From contig NZ_CP050192.1 of assembly GCF_011694515.1 (NCBI RefSeq), forward strand, positions 2,477,301 to 2,541,300: a stretch of 64,000 nt of DNA, written 5' to 3'. Under the pieces are notes generated by a model. It saw only the letters and a list, made by a program, of their open reading frames with translations, was not told where the DNA came from and did no database searches. The DNA is from Mycobacterium sp. DL592. Its GTDB lineage: Bacteria; Actinomycetota; Actinomycetes; Mycobacteriales; Mycobacteriaceae. The position numbers and the translations under genes were made by a program. This document shows positions 8,991-20,012 of the stretch, piece after piece (position 1 is the first letter of the stretch; each line of letters starts with the position of its first letter).

Positions 8991-9004
8991 TACCGTCGAC
9001 AGCT
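8991..9004 (+). promoter_or_regulatory. Leaderless-type -10 element of the exonuclease/GIY-YIG gene
   Basis: TACCGT (8991-8996) matches the mycobacterial TANNNT -10 consensus and ends 8 nt before GTG 9005, so transcription should begin at or next to the start codon. No Shine-Dalgarno sequence precedes this GTG, which fits leaderless initiation. Confidence 0.5.
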
Positions 9005-10879
9005 GTGGACGGCCCCTCGATCGACGCTCAGCTGAGCTTCGCCGACATCGACCCGGCCGCCGACGTGTCCCTGCGGGACACCACGTTCGTGGTCGTCGAC
9101 CTGGAGACCACCGGGGGGCGGGCCACCGCGTCAGCAGACGGCTCGCGCGACGCCATCACGGAGATCGGCGCCGTCAAGGTCCGCGGCGGCGAGGTACTCG
9201 GCGAGTTCGCCACCCTGGTCGACCCGCAACGGGCCATCCCACCCCAGATCGTCCAGCTCACCGGCATCACCACCGCGATGGTCCACGACGCACCCACCAT
9301 CGGATCGGTGCTGCCGATGTTCCTGGAGTTCGCCCGCGGCGCCGTCCTGGTCGCCCACAACGCGGGTTTCGACATCGGGTTCCTGAAGTCGGCCGCCGAA
9401 CAGTGCGGCATCACCTGGCCGCGCCCACCGGTGTTGTGCACCGTGCGGCTGGCCCGCCGGGTGCTGACCAGGGAGGAGGCGCCCAGCGTCCGGCTGGCCA
9501 CCCTGGCCAAGCTGGTGGGCTCGGCCACCCAGCCCACCCACCGGGCGCTCGACGACGCGCGCGCCACGGTCGACGTCCTGCACGCGCTGATCGAGCGGGT
9601 CGGCAACCAGGGCATCCACACCTACGCCGATCTGCGCGGCTACCTGCCCAACATCTCCAACGCCCAGCGCAGCAAGCGGACGCTGGCCCAGCGACTGCCG
9701 AACCGGCCCGGGGTGTACCTGTTCCGCGGGCCGACCGGCGAGGTGCTCTACGTCGGGACGGCCACCGATCTGCGCCGCCGGGTGGGCCAGTACTTCAACG
9801 GTGCGGACCCGCGCGGCCGGATAAAGGAGATGGTGGCGCTGGCCACCGCCGTCGACCACGTCGAATGCGCGCACCCGCTGGAGGCCGGTGTGCGCGAGTT
9901 ACGGCTGCTGGCCGCCCACGCCCCGCCCTACAACCGTCGCTCCCGCTTTCCGCACCGCTGGTGGTGGGTGGCGTTGACCGACGAGGCCTTCCCGCGGCTG
10001 TCGGTCGTCCGCCGGCCGCGCCACGACCGGGTGATCGGCCCGTTCCGGTCCCGCGCCGACGCCGTCGACACCGCCGAACTCGTCGCACGCTTCACCGGCG
10101 TGCGCACCTGCACCGCCCGGATCAGCCGCACCGGCGAGCACGGCCCGGCCTGCCCCGAACGCGAGATCGCGCCCTGCCCAGCGCCGCGCGGGGCCACCGC
10201 CGCCGACTACCTCCCGGCGCCCGAGCGGGCCGCTGCGCTTATCGACGGGTTCGACAGCAGCGCACTGGCGCACGCCGTGGCCCGCGTCGAGGAATTGGCC
10301 GCCAGGTCCCGCTACGAGAGCGCCGCACGGCTGCGCGACCAGACCGCGGCCGCGGTGGACGTGCTGTGGCGTGGACAGCGGCTGCGGGCCCTGGCCGCCG
10401 TCGAGGAACTGGTGGCCGCCGCACCCGACGGCGCAGGCGGCTGGCAGCTGGTGGTCATCCGGCGCGGGCAGCTCGCCGCCGCCGGGGTGGCCGCCCGCCG
10501 GGTGCCACCCATGCCAGTGGTCGAGGCCCTGCAGGCCTGCGCCCAGACTGTCCTGCCGGAGTCGGCACCGCTGGGTGGCGCACTGGTCGAGGAGACCGCG
10601 CTGATCGCCCGCTGGCTGGCCGCCCCAGGCGTCCGAATTGTCTGCGCGACAACAGGTTTCGCTTCACCAGCAGGCTCGGCGGGGCCGTGGGCGCCGTGGG
10701 CGGCCGCAGCGCGCTCGGCCCGGCTCGCCGCCGAACAGGCCCAGCGGCTGGACTCAGAGCTCCTGGGTGAACCGCACCCAACGCGCCAGCAGCTGCTCGG
10801 CCGCCCCAGAGTCGATCGCCTCGGCAGCCCGGCCCAGCCCCTCCTCCCAGGACGGCAACCATTCGGCGTGGCTGGATAG
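9005..10879 (+). CDS. DEDDh exonuclease fused to GIY-YIG UvrC-like nuclease (Rv2191-like)
   Basis: A 624-residue fusion. The N-terminal DnaQ-like 3'-5' exonuclease shows ExoI DLETTGG, Exo[12 protein letters not shown] and Exo[13 protein letters not shown]. After a linker comes a GIY-YIG domain ([27 protein letters not shown]) and a region like UvrC/Cho with a UvrB-binding-type helix ([10 protein letters not shown]). Such proteins probably act in DNA repair, with the GIY-YIG part making an incision. GTG 9005 is preferred over an upstream in-frame ATG because it sits 8 nt after a -10 element and starts the conserved sequence. The last 126 bp overlap the convergent trpD gene. Confidence 0.85.
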   Translation: MDGPSIDAQLSFADIDPAADVSLRDTTFVVVDLETTGGRATASADGSRDAITEIGAVKVRGGEVLGEFATLVDPQRAIPPQIVQLTGITTAMVHDAPTIGSVLPMFLEFARGAVLVAHNAGFDIGFLKSAAEQCGITWPRPPVLCTVRLARRVLTREEAPSVRLATLAKLVGSATQPTHRALDDARATVDVLHALIERVGNQGIHTYADLRGYLPNISNAQRSKRTLAQRLPNRPGVYLFRGPTGEVLYVGTATDLRRRVGQYFNGADPRGRIKEMVALATAVDHVECAHPLEAGVRELRLLAAHAPPYNRRSRFPHRWWWVALTDEAFPRLSVVRRPRHDRVIGPFRSRADAVDTAELVARFTGVRTCTARISRTGEHGPACPEREIAPCPAPRGATAADYLPAPERAAALIDGFDSSALAHAVARVEELAARSRYESAARLRDQTAAAVDVLWRGQRLRALAAVEELVAAAPDGAGGWQLVVIRRGQLAAAGVAARRVPPMPVVEALQACAQTVLPESAPLGGALVEETALIARWLAAPGVRIVCATTGFASPAGSAGPWAPWAAAARSARLAAEQAQRLDSELLGEPHPTRQQLLGRPRVDRLGSPAQPLLPGRQPFGVAG

Positions 10880-11836
10880 TCCCGCGTGGGCGACCATCGC
10901 GCCGGCCGCATTGAGGACGACGGCGTCGCGGACCGGGCCCGTCGCGCCGCCCAGCACATTGCGCGCCTCGGCGGCGTTGAACTCGGCGTCCCCGCCGACC
11001 AGCTCCTCGATGTGGGCGCGGGGGAATCCGAAGCCGAGCGGGTCGAAGGTCAGCTTGTCGATCGTCCCCGCCTGCACCCGCCAGATCGTGCTCGTGGTCG
11101 TCGTGGTCAGCTCATCGAGCCCGTCGTCGCCGTGCACGACGAGCACGCTGCACCGGCGCGCGGCGAAGACCCCGGCCATCACCTCGGCCAGATCTCCGAA
11201 CGCGCATCCGATCAGACCGGCCCGCGGCCCGGCCGGATTCGTCAGCGGCCCAAGCAGATTGAACACCGTCGGCACGCCGATCTCCCGGCGTGGAGCGCCC
11301 GCGTACTTGTAGGACGGGTGGAACACCGGCGCGAAGCAGAACCCGATGCCGACCTCGGCCACGCTGCGGGCGACCTCCTCGGGGCCCAGGTCGATCCGCA
11401 GCCCCAGCGCCTCGAGCATGTCGGCGCCGCCGCTCTTGGACGACGCCGCCCGGTTGCCGTGCTTGACCACCGGCACGCCGGCGGCCGCCACCACGATCGA
11501 GGCCATCGTGGACAGGTTGACGGTGTTCGCGCGGTCGCCGCCGGTGCCCACGATGTCGACGGTGTCGGTTCCGATCACGTCGGTCGGTACCCGCTTGGCG
11601 TAGCGCAGCATGGTGTCGGCCAACTCACGCACCTCGGCAGCCGTCGGGCGCTTCATTTTCATCGACACGCCGAAGGCGGCGATCTGAGCCGGTGTCGCGG
11701 CTCCCGTCATGATCTGGTCCATGGCCCAGCCGGCCTCCCCCGACGCGAGCTCCTCCCCGGCGGTCAACCGGCCCAGGAGCTGCGGCCATGTCGAGATCGG
11801 GGGGTCGGACTGGGGGTGCGAATCGGGCTCGGTCAC
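10754..11836 (-). CDS. trpD: Anthranilate phosphoribosyltransferase TrpD
   Basis: A 360-residue enzyme that joins anthranilate to PRPP in tryptophan biosynthesis. The PRPP-binding loop [18 protein letters not shown], the [15 protein letters not shown] motif and the DGLDE(L)TTT segment are in the usual order, and the C-terminus (WLPSWEEG...ARWVRF) is conserved, so its stop at 10754 is reliable. The start is GTG at 11836. It is divergent from ctaE (112 bp) and its 3' end lies antisense to the exonuclease/GIY-YIG gene. Confidence 0.95.
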   Translation of the reverse strand: MTEPDSHPQSDPPISTWPQLLGRLTAGEELASGEAGWAMDQIMTGAATPAQIAAFGVSMKMKRPTAAEVRELADTMLRYAKRVPTDVIGTDTVDIVGTGGDRANTVNLSTMASIVVAAAGVPVVKHGNRAASSKSGGADMLEALGLRIDLGPEEVARSVAEVGIGFCFAPVFHPSYKYAGAPRREIGVPTVFNLLGPLTNPAGPRAGLIGCAFGDLAEVMAGVFAARRCSVLVVHGDDGLDELTTTTTSTIWRVQAGTIDKLTFDPLGFGFPRAHIEELVGGDAEFNAAEARNVLGGATGPVRDAVVLNAAGAMVAHAGLSSHAEWLPSWEEGLGRAAEAIDSGAAEQLLARWVRFTQEL

Positions 11837-11894
11837 GCGCCGATATTCGCACGCCGCCCGGGAACTTCACAGTGCCGGCCAACGACAGTTATGA

Positions 11895-12560
<666 letters not shown>

Positions 12561-12574
12561 TGAGAAGGGGTTCG

Positions 12575-13414
12575 ATGCTCAAGACAACCGGGCGGTTCGG
12601 ATCCGGCATGAGCGACAAATCGCGCCGCCGACTGCGTCGCCGGCTGACGGGCGCAGTTCTGCTGCTGGCCGGCCTCGGTTTCGCCGGTGCGCTGGCTGCC
12701 ACGCTGACGCCCACGCCGCAGGTCGCGGTCGCCGACGAATCGCAGTCGGCGCTGCTGCGCACCGGTCAGCAGCTCTACGACACGGCCTGCATCACCTGCC
12801 ATGGCGCCAACCTCCAGGGCATCGACGGGCGCGGACCAAGCCTGGTAGGTGTCGGCGAGGCGGCGGTCTACTTCCAGGTCTCGACCGGCCGCATGCCGGC
12901 GATGCGTGGCGAGGCGCAGGCCCCCCGCAAGGCTCCGATCTTCGACGAGAACCAGATCGACGCCCTCGGCGCCTACATCCAGGCCAACGGCGGCGGCCCA
13001 CTGGTCCCCCGCGACGCCAACGGTCAGATCGCCGACCACTCGCTGCTCGGCAACGACGTGGCCCGCGGTGGCGACCTGTTCCGGCTCAACTGCGCGTCCT
13101 GCCACAACTTCACCGGCAAGGGCGGCGCGCTGTCCTCGGGCAAGTACGCCCCGGAACTCGAGCAGGCCACCCCGGCCCAGATCTACACCGCGATGCTGAC
13201 CGGCCCGCAGAACATGCCGAAGTTCTCCGACCGCCAGCTTTCGCCGGAGGAGAAGAAGGACATCATCGCCTACGTCCGGACGGCTTCTGAGACAACGAAT
13301 CCCGGCGGTTACGGACTCGGCGGCTTCGGACCTGCGCCGGAAGGCATGGCGATCTGGATCATCGGCATGGTCGCCACGATCGGTGTGGCGCTGTGGATCG
13401 GGGCGCGGGCATGA
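12575..13414 (+). CDS. qcrC: Cytochrome bc1 diheme cytochrome c subunit QcrC
   Basis: A 279-residue membrane-anchored c-type cytochrome that carries electrons from the bc1 complex directly to the aa3 oxidase. Two heme-attachment motifs are present, CITCH and CASCH, with axial Met candidates in GRMPAM and QNMPKF. An N-terminal segment ([16 protein letters not shown]) and a C-terminal helix ([19 protein letters not shown]) anchor it. ATG 12575 is chosen because GAAGGGG lies 4-5 nt upstream; ATG 12560, overlapping the ctaE stop, is the alternative. The stop is the TGA of an ATGA that begins a 35-bp repeat. Confidence 0.94.
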   Translation: MLKTTGRFGSGMSDKSRRRLRRRLTGAVLLLAGLGFAGALAATLTPTPQVAVADESQSALLRTGQQLYDTACITCHGANLQGIDGRGPSLVGVGEAAVYFQVSTGRMPAMRGEAQAPRKAPIFDENQIDALGAYIQANGGGPLVPRDANGQIADHSLLGNDVARGGDLFRLNCASCHNFTGKGGALSSGKYAPELEQATPAQIYTAMLTGPQNMPKFSDRQLSPEEKKDIIAYVRTASETTNPGGYGLGGFGPAPEGMAIWIIGMVATIGVALWIGARA

Positions 13415-13445
13415 GCGCCCAGCGAGTAGCGAAGGCGGATCGCGC
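13411..13445 (+). repeat. 35-bp ATGA-bounded mini-ORF repeat, copy 1 (qcrC-qcrA junction)
   Basis: The unit begins with ATGA that overlaps the qcrC stop and ends just before the ATGA that starts qcrA. Its ATG opens a 12-codon reading frame, [12 protein letters not shown], whose TGA is in the next ATGA. The segment GAAGGCGGA six nt before the qcrA ATG is the only ribosome-binding site for qcrA. It matches 31 of 35 positions of the tandem copies at 43474-43543. The layout resembles that of mycobacterial interspersed repetitive units, though the sequence is shorter. Confidence 0.85.
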
Positions 13446-14606
13446 ATGAGCGACGTGAACAAGCCGACTGACGAGCAGCTCGCGGAGATGTCCCGCGAGG
13501 AGTTGGTCGAACTCGGCGGCCGGATCGACGGCGTCGAGACCATCCTCAAGGAGCCGCGCTGGCCGGTCGAGGGCACCCGCGCCGAGAAGCGCGCCGAGCG
13601 ACTGGTGGCTTTCTGGCTGCTGCTCGGCGGCGTGTCCGGTCTGGCCTTGCTGCTGGTCTTCCTGTTCTGGCCGTGGGAGTACAAGCCGAACGGCGCCAAG
13701 GGCAACTTCCTGTACAACCTGGCCACTCCGCTCTACGGCCTGACCTTCGGCCTGTCGATCCTGGCGATCGGTATCGGCGCGGTGCTGTTCCAAAAGCGGT
13801 TCATCCCGCAGGAGATCTCGGTCCAGGAACGCCACGACGGCGCATCCTCCGAACTCGACCGCAAGACGGTGGCGGCCAACCTCACCGACGCCCTGGAAGG
13901 CTCGACGATCCGGCGGCGCAAGGTTCTCGGCCTGTCGCTCGGTATCGGCATCGGCGCGTTCGGCGTCGGCACGCTGGTGGCATTCGTCGGTGGCCTGATC
14001 AAGAATCCGTGGAAGCCGGTCGTGCCCACCGCCGAAGGCAAGAAGGCGGTGCTGTGGACCTCCGGGTGGACCCCGCGCTTCAAGGGCGAGACCATCTTCC
14101 TGGCCCGCGCCACCGGCCTGCCGGGTGAGTCCCCGTTCGTCAAGATGCGCCCGGAGGATCTCGACGCAGGCGGCATGGAGACGGTGTTCCCGTGGCGGGA
14201 GTCCGACGGTGACGGCACCACGGTGGAGTCGCACGAGAAGCTCTCGGAGATCGCACTGGGCGTGCGCAACCCGGTGATGCTGATCCGCATCAAGCCGGTC
14301 GACATGCCCCGGGTGGTCAAGCGCAAAGGCCAGGAGAGCTTCAACTTTGGCGACCTGTTCGCCTACACGAAGGTGTGCTCGCACCTGGGCTGCCCGTCCT
14401 CGCTGTACGAGCAGCAGACCTACCGAATCCTGTGCCCGTGCCACCAATCTCAGTTCGACGCACTGCATTTCGCTCGGCCGATCTTCGGGCCGGCCGCGCG
14501 GGCACTGGCACAGTTGCCGATCACCATTGATCAAGATGGCTATCTGGTCGCCAACGGCGACTTCATCGAACCTGTCGGACCCGCATTCTGGGAGCGCACA
14601 TCATGA
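13446..14606 (+). CDS. qcrA: Rieske iron-sulfur subunit QcrA
   Basis: A 386-residue Rieske protein of the bc1 complex. Three membrane helices (about residues 55-75, 95-115 and 160-185) are the actinobacterial arrangement. The [2Fe-2S] ligands are in CSHLGCP and CPCHQS near residues 330-352. Start ATG at 13446 lies at the end of the 35-bp repeat, which provides the ribosome-binding site. Its TGA overlaps the qcrB ATG (ATGA at 14603). Confidence 0.95.
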   Translation: MSDVNKPTDEQLAEMSREELVELGGRIDGVETILKEPRWPVEGTRAEKRAERLVAFWLLLGGVSGLALLLVFLFWPWEYKPNGAKGNFLYNLATPLYGLTFGLSILAIGIGAVLFQKRFIPQEISVQERHDGASSELDRKTVAANLTDALEGSTIRRRKVLGLSLGIGIGAFGVGTLVAFVGGLIKNPWKPVVPTAEGKKAVLWTSGWTPRFKGETIFLARATGLPGESPFVKMRPEDLDAGGMETVFPWRESDGDGTTVESHEKLSEIALGVRNPVMLIRIKPVDMPRVVKRKGQESFNFGDLFAYTKVCSHLGCPSSLYEQQTYRILCPCHQSQFDALHFARPIFGPAARALAQLPITIDQDGYLVANGDFIEPVGPAFWERTS

Positions 14607-16270
14607 GTTCCAAGATCGCTGATCGCCTTGCCGCCCAGGGCGATGCCATCGACTCCCGCTACCACCCGTCGGCCGCGGTCCGGCGACAGCTGAACAAGGT
14701 CTTCCCCACGCACTGGTCGTTCCTGCTGGGCGAAGTCGCGATGTACAGCTTCATCGTCCTGCTGCTCACCGGCGTGTACCTCACGCTGTTCTTCGACCCG
14801 TCGATGGCCGAGGTCACCTACAACGGCGTCTACCAGCCGCTGCGCGGCGTGCAGATGTCGCGGGCCTACGAGACGGCCCTGGACATCAGCTTCGAGGTGC
14901 GCGGCGGTCTGTTCGTCCGTCAGGTCCATCACTGGGCGGCCCTGATGTTCGCCGCGGCGATCATGGTCCACCTGGCCCGCATCTTCTTCACCGGCGCATT
15001 CCGCCGCCCGCGTGAGGCCAACTGGGTCATCGGCTCGCTGCTGCTGATCCTGGCGATGTTCGAGGGCTTCTTCGGCTACTCGCTGCCCGACGACCTGCTG
15101 TCGGGTACCGGCGTCCGCGCCGCACTGTCGGGTATCACGATGGGTATCCCGGTCGTCGGCACCTGGATGCACTGGGCGCTGTTCGGCGGCGACTTCCCCG
15201 GCAACATCTTCATCCCCCGCATCTACGCGCTGCACATTCTGCTGATCCCGGGAATCATCCTGGCGCTCATCGGAGTTCACCTCGCGCTGGTGTGGTTCCA
15301 GAAGCACACCCAGTTCCCCGGCCCCGGCCGCACCGAGAAGAATGTCGTCGGCGTCCGGGTCATGCCGGTGTTCGCGGTGAAGTCGGGCGCGTTCTTCGCG
15401 ATGGTGCTCGGCATCCTCGGCCTGATGGGTGGCCTGCTGCAGATCAACCCGATCTGGCAGCTGGGCCCCTACAAGCCCTCACAGGTGTCCGCCGGTAGCC
15501 AGCCCGACTTCTACATGATGTGGACCGACGGCCTGATCCGTCTGTTCCCACCATGGGAGATCTACTTCGGCCACCACACCATCCCGCAGCCGGTATGGAT
15601 CGCGTTGGGCATGGGTCTGGTCTTCATCCTGCTCATCGTGTGGCCGTTCCTGGAGAAGAAGTTCACCGGGGACGACGCACACCACAACCTGCTGCAGCGT
15701 CCGCGTGACGCACCGGTCCGCACCGCGGTCGGCGCCATGGCGATCTCGTTCTACATCCTGCTGACCTACGCATGCATGAACGACATCATCGCGCTCAAGT
15801 TCCACATCTCGCTGAACGCGACGACGTGGATCGGCCGCATCGGCATGCTGGTGTTGCCGCCGCTGGTGTTCTTCATCGCCTACCGCTGGGCGGTGGGCCT
15901 GCAGCGCAGCGACCGCGACGTGCTCGAGCACGGTGTGGAGACCGGCATCATCAAGCGGCTGCCGCACGGTGCCTACATCGAGCTGCACCAGCCGCTGGGC
16001 CCGGTCGACGACCACGGCCACCCGATTCCGCTGGAGTACCAGGGCGCTGCCCTACCGAAACGGATGAACAAGCTGGGCTCCGGTGGTGCACCGGGTCGCG
16101 GCAGCTTCCTGACAGCCGATCCGGCTTCCGAGGATGCCGCGCTCAACGAGGCCGCACACGCGACCGAACACAAGGCGCTCACCGCGCTGCGCGAGTGGCA
16201 GGACGACGAGTTCGACTCGCGCGGCAACGGTTCGAGCGGCAATGGTTCGAACGGCAACGGCCAGCACTAG
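14603..16270 (+). CDS. qcrB: Cytochrome b subunit QcrB
   Basis: A 555-residue cytochrome b, the quinol-oxidising core of the bcc complex and the target of imidazopyridine drugs such as telacebec. Heme-ligand histidines occur in [12 protein letters not shown] and in [20 protein letters not shown], and the PPWEIYF(G)H segment corresponds to the PEWY region. About nine membrane helices precede a long soluble C-terminus. The tail is a low-complexity Gly/Asn/Ser run ([14 protein letters not shown]). Coupled to qcrA by ATGA. A strong hairpin terminator follows. Confidence 0.95.
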   Translation: MSSKIADRLAAQGDAIDSRYHPSAAVRRQLNKVFPTHWSFLLGEVAMYSFIVLLLTGVYLTLFFDPSMAEVTYNGVYQPLRGVQMSRAYETALDISFEVRGGLFVRQVHHWAALMFAAAIMVHLARIFFTGAFRRPREANWVIGSLLLILAMFEGFFGYSLPDDLLSGTGVRAALSGITMGIPVVGTWMHWALFGGDFPGNIFIPRIYALHILLIPGIILALIGVHLALVWFQKHTQFPGPGRTEKNVVGVRVMPVFAVKSGAFFAMVLGILGLMGGLLQINPIWQLGPYKPSQVSAGSQPDFYMMWTDGLIRLFPPWEIYFGHHTIPQPVWIALGMGLVFILLIVWPFLEKKFTGDDAHHNLLQRPRDAPVRTAVGAMAISFYILLTYACMNDIIALKFHISLNATTWIGRIGMLVLPPLVFFIAYRWAVGLQRSDRDVLEHGVETGIIKRLPHGAYIELHQPLGPVDDHGHPIPLEYQGAALPKRMNKLGSGGAPGRGSFLTADPASEDAALNEAAHATEHKALTALREWQDDEFDSRGNGSSGNGSNGNGQH

Positions 16271-16282
16271 CAGTTCCACAGT

Positions 16283-16314
16283 CGAAACCCCGGGTCTTCG
16301 GACCCGGGGTTTCG
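16283..16314 (+). terminator. Intrinsic-type terminator after qcrB
   Basis: A perfect 14-bp stem (CGAAACCCCGGGTC / GACCCGGGGTTTCG) closes on a TTCG tetraloop at 16297-16300 and is followed by GCGTTT. It lies 13 nt after the qcrB stop and before the end of the convergent methyltransferase remnant, so it can act on both strands. Confidence 0.85.
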
Positions 16315-16330
16315 GCGTTTCTGCCCGTCG

Positions 16331-16768
16331 CTAGTCCGGTGGCTTGTGCCAGATGAGCAGGTAGCGCCAGAACAGGAGTCGGCGAACGGTCGAGCCGGGC
16401 AGGATCTGGCGCGTCAGCTCCCCCCATCTGACGGGTGGTGAGCGGGGCACGGTCACTGACCGGCATAACGTCGTGGGTTGCTTCGTGCGCGTACCACGGC
16501 CGCCCGCTCAGGGGGCGCAGCGCCGCGAAGGCCACGCCCCACACCGGATTCAGCAGCACCGAGGCAAGCTCGGAGTGCCACTCTCCCGCCACGTCCCGGG
16601 CCGGCAGTCCCACCGATCGAGCGCATCGACGTGGTCAGCCCGTTTTGCCGCCTTCGCGGCCAAAGCGCCTGCCCCGCAGCCGACGTCGAGAACACGCCCG
16701 CACCTCGGCGGGAGCTCGTCGAGCACGAGCCGGTGGTAGTAGGCGTTGTGGTCCCAGGCGAGGCTCAC
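16331..16768 (-). pseudogene. Decayed class I SAM methyltransferase
   Basis: The reading starts at GTG 16768, overlapping the stop of the upstream DUF2561 gene (GTGA), and runs SLAWDHNAYYHRLVLDEL then motif I RVLDVGCGAGALAA up to DHVDALDR near 16610. The central SAM-fold part is missing. The frame then changes to one reading LPARDVAGEWHSEL and RPWYAHEATHDVMPV, typical of the C-terminal half. A second shift is needed at a run of six G (about 16425-16430); after it the frame reads LTRQILPGSTVRRLLFWRYL and stops at 16331. One internal deletion plus a one-base G insertion explain the pieces. The product cannot be a working enzyme. Confidence 0.8.
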
Positions 16769-17475
16769 TGAGCCGGAGCGGCCTCGTCCAGTGCGTTGCG
16801 CAGCTCGCGGAGATAGAACACCGGGATCACCGGCATGGCGATCGTGACGACTGCCGACACCCCGAGGGCCACCCAGGCCGCGGTGTCGCTGCCGACGGCC
16901 AGCAGATAGGTCGCCAGTGAAACCCCGACCAGTGCCAGGCCGATGGCTCCGAGCAGCGTCGCGCTGCCCCGCAGCCACAGGCGGTCCAGCTGGGTCGGCG
17001 GAATCAGCAGGTCGGCCCGCGAACTCGAGGACTGGGCGAATGCCGGCTGATACGGCTCGTACGGGTCGACGGTCGCACCGAACACCTTCAACTTCTCCGT
17101 CGGCGCCTCTGCGGGCCGCCCAGCGGCCGGAGCGGGGGTCTGTGCGGCCGGCGTGGCGGGCCGCGGCCGCGCGGGCAGCGGTGGCTCGGTCTGTGCGGCG
17201 CGCCGGGCGCGCAGCAGCAGCGGGATGGCGCCGACGATGATCAGCGCCGAAACCACAATGACGCTGTAGAGCACCCAGGGTGTCTGCTTACCCTCGCCGC
17301 CGAGGGTGTGCCCCCGGCCGAGATCCACCAGCGCGACGATCGCGACGACCGTGACCGCCAACAGCACCAGCCAGATCGCCCCGCATATCCCGACCAGCAG
17401 GCGGTCCACCGTCTGCGGCGATCGCCCGTCATCCTCTGTGGCCCCGGCCCCGGCGGGCCCCGTGTCGCGTGTCAT
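16765..17475 (-). CDS. DUF2561 membrane protein (Rv2197c-like)
   Basis: A 236-residue protein with four predicted membrane segments: two before and two after a Pro/Ala-rich cytoplasmic or external linker (about residues 95-145). The C-terminal pair is ATLLGAIGLALVGVSLATYL and WVALGVSAVVTIAMPVIPVF. It occupies the Rv2197c place beside mmpS3 and overlaps the mmpS3 stop by TGATG, so the two are coupled. Function unknown; retention next to respiratory genes across mycobacteria suggests a link to the envelope or respiratory complex. Confidence 0.85.
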   Translation of the reverse strand: MTRDTGPAGAGATEDDGRSPQTVDRLLVGICGAIWLVLLAVTVVAIVALVDLGRGHTLGGEGKQTPWVLYSVIVVSALIIVGAIPLLLRARRAAQTEPPLPARPRPATPAAQTPAPAAGRPAEAPTEKLKVFGATVDPYEPYQPAFAQSSSSRADLLIPPTQLDRLWLRGSATLLGAIGLALVGVSLATYLLAVGSDTAAWVALGVSAVVTIAMPVIPVFYLRELRNALDEAAPAQ

Positions 17476-18164
17476 CAGCAGCTTGTCTGCGCAGCGTTGT
17501 TCTGATTGGACGACAGCACTGTTCCGTCACTGGTGGTGATGGCGCAGTTGAGCTTGCTGACCAGGAACAGGCTGGAGGCCTGCACTGAGCCGACATCGGA
17601 TTGTGAGATGGGCGTCACGGTCAGCGACCACGGGATGTAGACGTTGCGCTGGGTGCGGCGACGCCCCGAGGCGTCGACATACGTCACCGTGATGATGTCA
17701 CCGGGCGCCTTCGTCCCGGTGACGCTGTAGGTCACCTGGCGCGGCCCGGCAGGCGTAGTCGTGGTAGGCGGCGGCGGGACCGTGGTGGTGATCTCGTCCT
17801 GCACCGGCGGAAGGCTGACAGACGTCGTCGTCGCAGGCGTGGCCAGCTCGTTGGTATCGGTGCTCGTCACCAGGAGCGACACCGACACCACCAGAGCGAT
17901 GGCCGCGATGATCGCGGTGACACCGACGACCCAGGGCCATTTGGGCGGCTCGGCGTCTTCGACCACGTCGGCGGCCGAGTCGTAGTTGTCGTAGTCGTAG
18001 AGCCGGGGATCGGGTGCGACGTAGGGGCCGGCGGTCCACTGCTCCGACTCGGGGGCAGAGTAGGCCTGGAACCCAGTGCCGCTGGTGTCCTCGCGGTACT
18101 CGGGGGTCGGTTGATCCGAGGGCTGACCGCCCGGCTCCTCATGTGGCGGATTCGGCCCGCTCAT
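17475..18164 (-). CDS. mmpS3: MmpS-family membrane protein MmpS3
   Basis: A 229-residue protein: an acidic, Pro/Tyr-rich cytoplasmic N-terminus (about 75 residues), one membrane segment ([22 protein letters not shown]), a Thr/Pro-rich stretch and the C-terminal MmpS beta-sandwich ([20 protein letters not shown]). MmpS proteins usually pair with MmpL transporters, but MmpS3 is an orphan with no mmpL next to it, as in M. tuberculosis Rv2198c. Start ATG at 18164. The 171-bp gap to ctaF probably holds its promoter. Confidence 0.92.
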   Translation of the reverse strand: MSGPNPPHEEPGGQPSDQPTPEYREDTSGTGFQAYSAPESEQWTAGPYVAPDPRLYDYDNYDSAADVVEDAEPPKWPWVVGVTAIIAAIALVVSVSLLVTSTDTNELATPATTTSVSLPPVQDEITTTVPPPPTTTTPAGPRQVTYSVTGTKAPGDIITVTYVDASGRRRTQRNVYIPWSLTVTPISQSDVGSVQASSLFLVSKLNCAITTSDGTVLSSNQNNAAQTSC

Positions 18165-18335
18165 CCTCGCCTGTCCTCTTTCGACTACATCACCGCAGCA
18201 CGCGGGCCAAGGACTGGCGCGCAGCGTGCCGACGGATCGCGTTGCCCTGGCAGAACCCTACCCAACCGGGCGGGCAGGGCGCGTCGCAGCACACCGTTGG
18301 GCGCCAAGTGACGCCTTGTTGTGACCTTCGGGTGG

Positions 18336-18755
18336 TCAGTGCTTCTCGGGCCCGACGTAGTACTCGAAGACCAGACCGGACACGGCGGCGAGCACGAAGA
18401 CGACGCCGGCCGCGATCAGCCAGGGCAGCCACAGGGCAGCGCCGACGGCAGCGGTCGAGAAGGACAGCGCGATCAGGATCGGCCACCAGCTGTGCGGGGA
18501 GAAGAAGCCCAACTCCCCTGCGCCGTCACTGATCTCGGCGTCTTCGTAGTCTTCGGGCCGGGTGTCGAGACGGCGCGCCACGAACCGGAAGAAGGTTCCG
18601 ATGATCAGCGACAGGCCGGCGGTCAGCACCAGCGCGGTGGTGCCTGCCCACTCGATACCCCCGTGGCCGAACAGTGCGGTGAGCACCCCGTAGACGACGG
18701 CGGCCAGGACGAAGAACGCGGTCAGGATTTCGAACAACCTGGCTTCGATATGCAT
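18336..18755 (-). CDS. ctaF: Cytochrome c oxidase subunit IV CtaF
   Basis: A 139-residue actinobacterial oxidase subunit IV with four membrane segments, beginning [20 protein letters not shown] and containing the signature [15 protein letters not shown]. It stabilises the aa3 oxidase in the supercomplex. The start ATG at 18755 is 12 bp from the ctaC stop, so ctaC-ctaF form an operon. Confidence 0.94.
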   Translation of the reverse strand: MHIEARLFEILTAFFVLAAVVYGVLTALFGHGGIEWAGTTALVLTAGLSLIIGTFFRFVARRLDTRPEDYEDAEISDGAGELGFFSPHSWWPILIALSFSTAAVGAALWLPWLIAAGVVFVLAAVSGLVFEYYVGPEKH

Positions 18756-18767
18756 TGAGCCCCTCCC

Positions 18768-19802
18768 CTACTTGCTCGCCTGCGGAATGACCTGCTCGCC
18801 CCGACGGGTGTCGAAGGGGTGAGTGGTGGTCGCCGTCGGCGACTGGTTGATGGCTTGCAACGCTTCGGCATTGGTCTTGCCTGCGATGCGGGCGTCCATG
18901 TAGGCCTTGAAGTCGTTGGCCGAAACCACGCGGACCTCGAAGTTCATCATCGAGTGGTAGGTGCCGCACATCTCAGCGCAGCGCCCGACGAACGCCCCGG
19001 TCTGCTGGATCTCGCTGACCTGGAACTTGTTCTCCGAGTGGTTGGCTTCCGGGTCCGGGAAGACGTCGCGCTTGAACAGGAACTCGGGCACCCAGAACGA
19101 GTGGATGACGTCGGCGGAGGCCACCTGGAACTCGATGCGCTTGCCGACCGGAACCACCAGGACCGGGATCTCGTCGCTGGTGCCCAGCGTCTCGACCTTG
19201 TCGAAGTTGAGGTAGGTGCGATCCTCCGGGTTGAGGCCGCGGACCGCGCCGACGCGCTCTTCGCCGTGGGCGTCCACACCCTCGGGCTTGGACACCATGG
19301 CCGCCTTGCGGGCGGGGTCGGCGCCGTCGTAGTTGAACGTGCCGTCGGTGAAGGCGATCTTCTGGTAGCCGAACTTCCAGTTCCACTGGAAGGCGGTCAC
19401 GTCGATGACGACCTCGGGATTGGCGTCCCTGTGCACCACCTTCTCCTGCACAACGACGGTGAAGTAGAACAGCACGGAAATGATCAGGAACGGCACGACG
19501 GTCAGCACCAGCTCCAGCGGCATGTTGTAGCCGAACTGGCGGGGCAGCGACTCGTCGCCCTTCTTCTTGCGGTGGAACGTGATGGTCCAGAAGGTCAGGG
19601 CCCAGACGATCACGCCGACGACGAGCGCGGCGATGACCGAGCCCACCCACAGATCACGCATGGAATGCGCTTCCGGAGTGATGCCCTTGGGCCAGCCGAG
19701 GCCCAAGACTTCCTGCCAGCTGCACCCGCTGAGCGTCAGCGCCAGGACACCGAAGGTGACGGCCAGCGCCACCGAACGGAGCCGGGATCCGCGGGTCTTC
19801 AC
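18768..19802 (-). CDS. ctaC: Cytochrome c oxidase subunit II CtaC
   Basis: A 344-residue lipoprotein subunit that holds the CuA centre. A lipobox (ALTLSGCSW) follows the signal sequence, then two membrane helices ([17 protein letters not shown] and [17 protein letters not shown]). CuA ligands are in [12 protein letters not shown], with the upstream His in [12 protein letters not shown] 19802 has AGGAGG upstream. Divergent from asnB across 210 bp. Confidence 0.95.
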   Translation of the reverse strand: MKTRGSRLRSVALAVTFGVLALTLSGCSWQEVLGLGWPKGITPEAHSMRDLWVGSVIAALVVGVIVWALTFWTITFHRKKKGDESLPRQFGYNMPLELVLTVVPFLIISVLFYFTVVVQEKVVHRDANPEVVIDVTAFQWNWKFGYQKIAFTDGTFNYDGADPARKAAMVSKPEGVDAHGEERVGAVRGLNPEDRTYLNFDKVETLGTSDEIPVLVVPVGKRIEFQVASADVIHSFWVPEFLFKRDVFPDPEANHSENKFQVSEIQQTGAFVGRCAEMCGTYHSMMNFEVRVVSANDFKAYMDARIAGKTNAEALQAINQSPTATTTHPFDTRRGEQVIPQASK

Positions 19803-20012
19803 TTTGGCGCCTCCTGTTTCAAGGTCCTGCTCGTGGCCCTAATGAACCGCATTTTTCGGATCGCGGGAACTTTTCCGCGCATCGAATACTACGCAGCGTA
19901 GACCACGCGCGAACAGCAAGCCCGGCACACCTCCAATTCGGTCGTGTTCCGTCATTTCCCCGACGGCGCCGTGGGTTCGAAGCACCGGTGGCCGTGCGGC
20001 ATACTTGGCCGC
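19803..20012. promoter_or_regulatory. Divergent ctaC-asnB promoter region
   Basis: A 210-bp region with no gene. On the forward strand CATACT (20000-20005) lies 7 nt before the asnB GTG, and TTCGAA (19976-19981) is 18 nt upstream of it, a good -10/-35 pair for a leaderless asnB transcript. The ctaC side is AT-richer than average (19840-19905) and holds its ribosome-binding site next to 19803. Confidence 0.55.
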
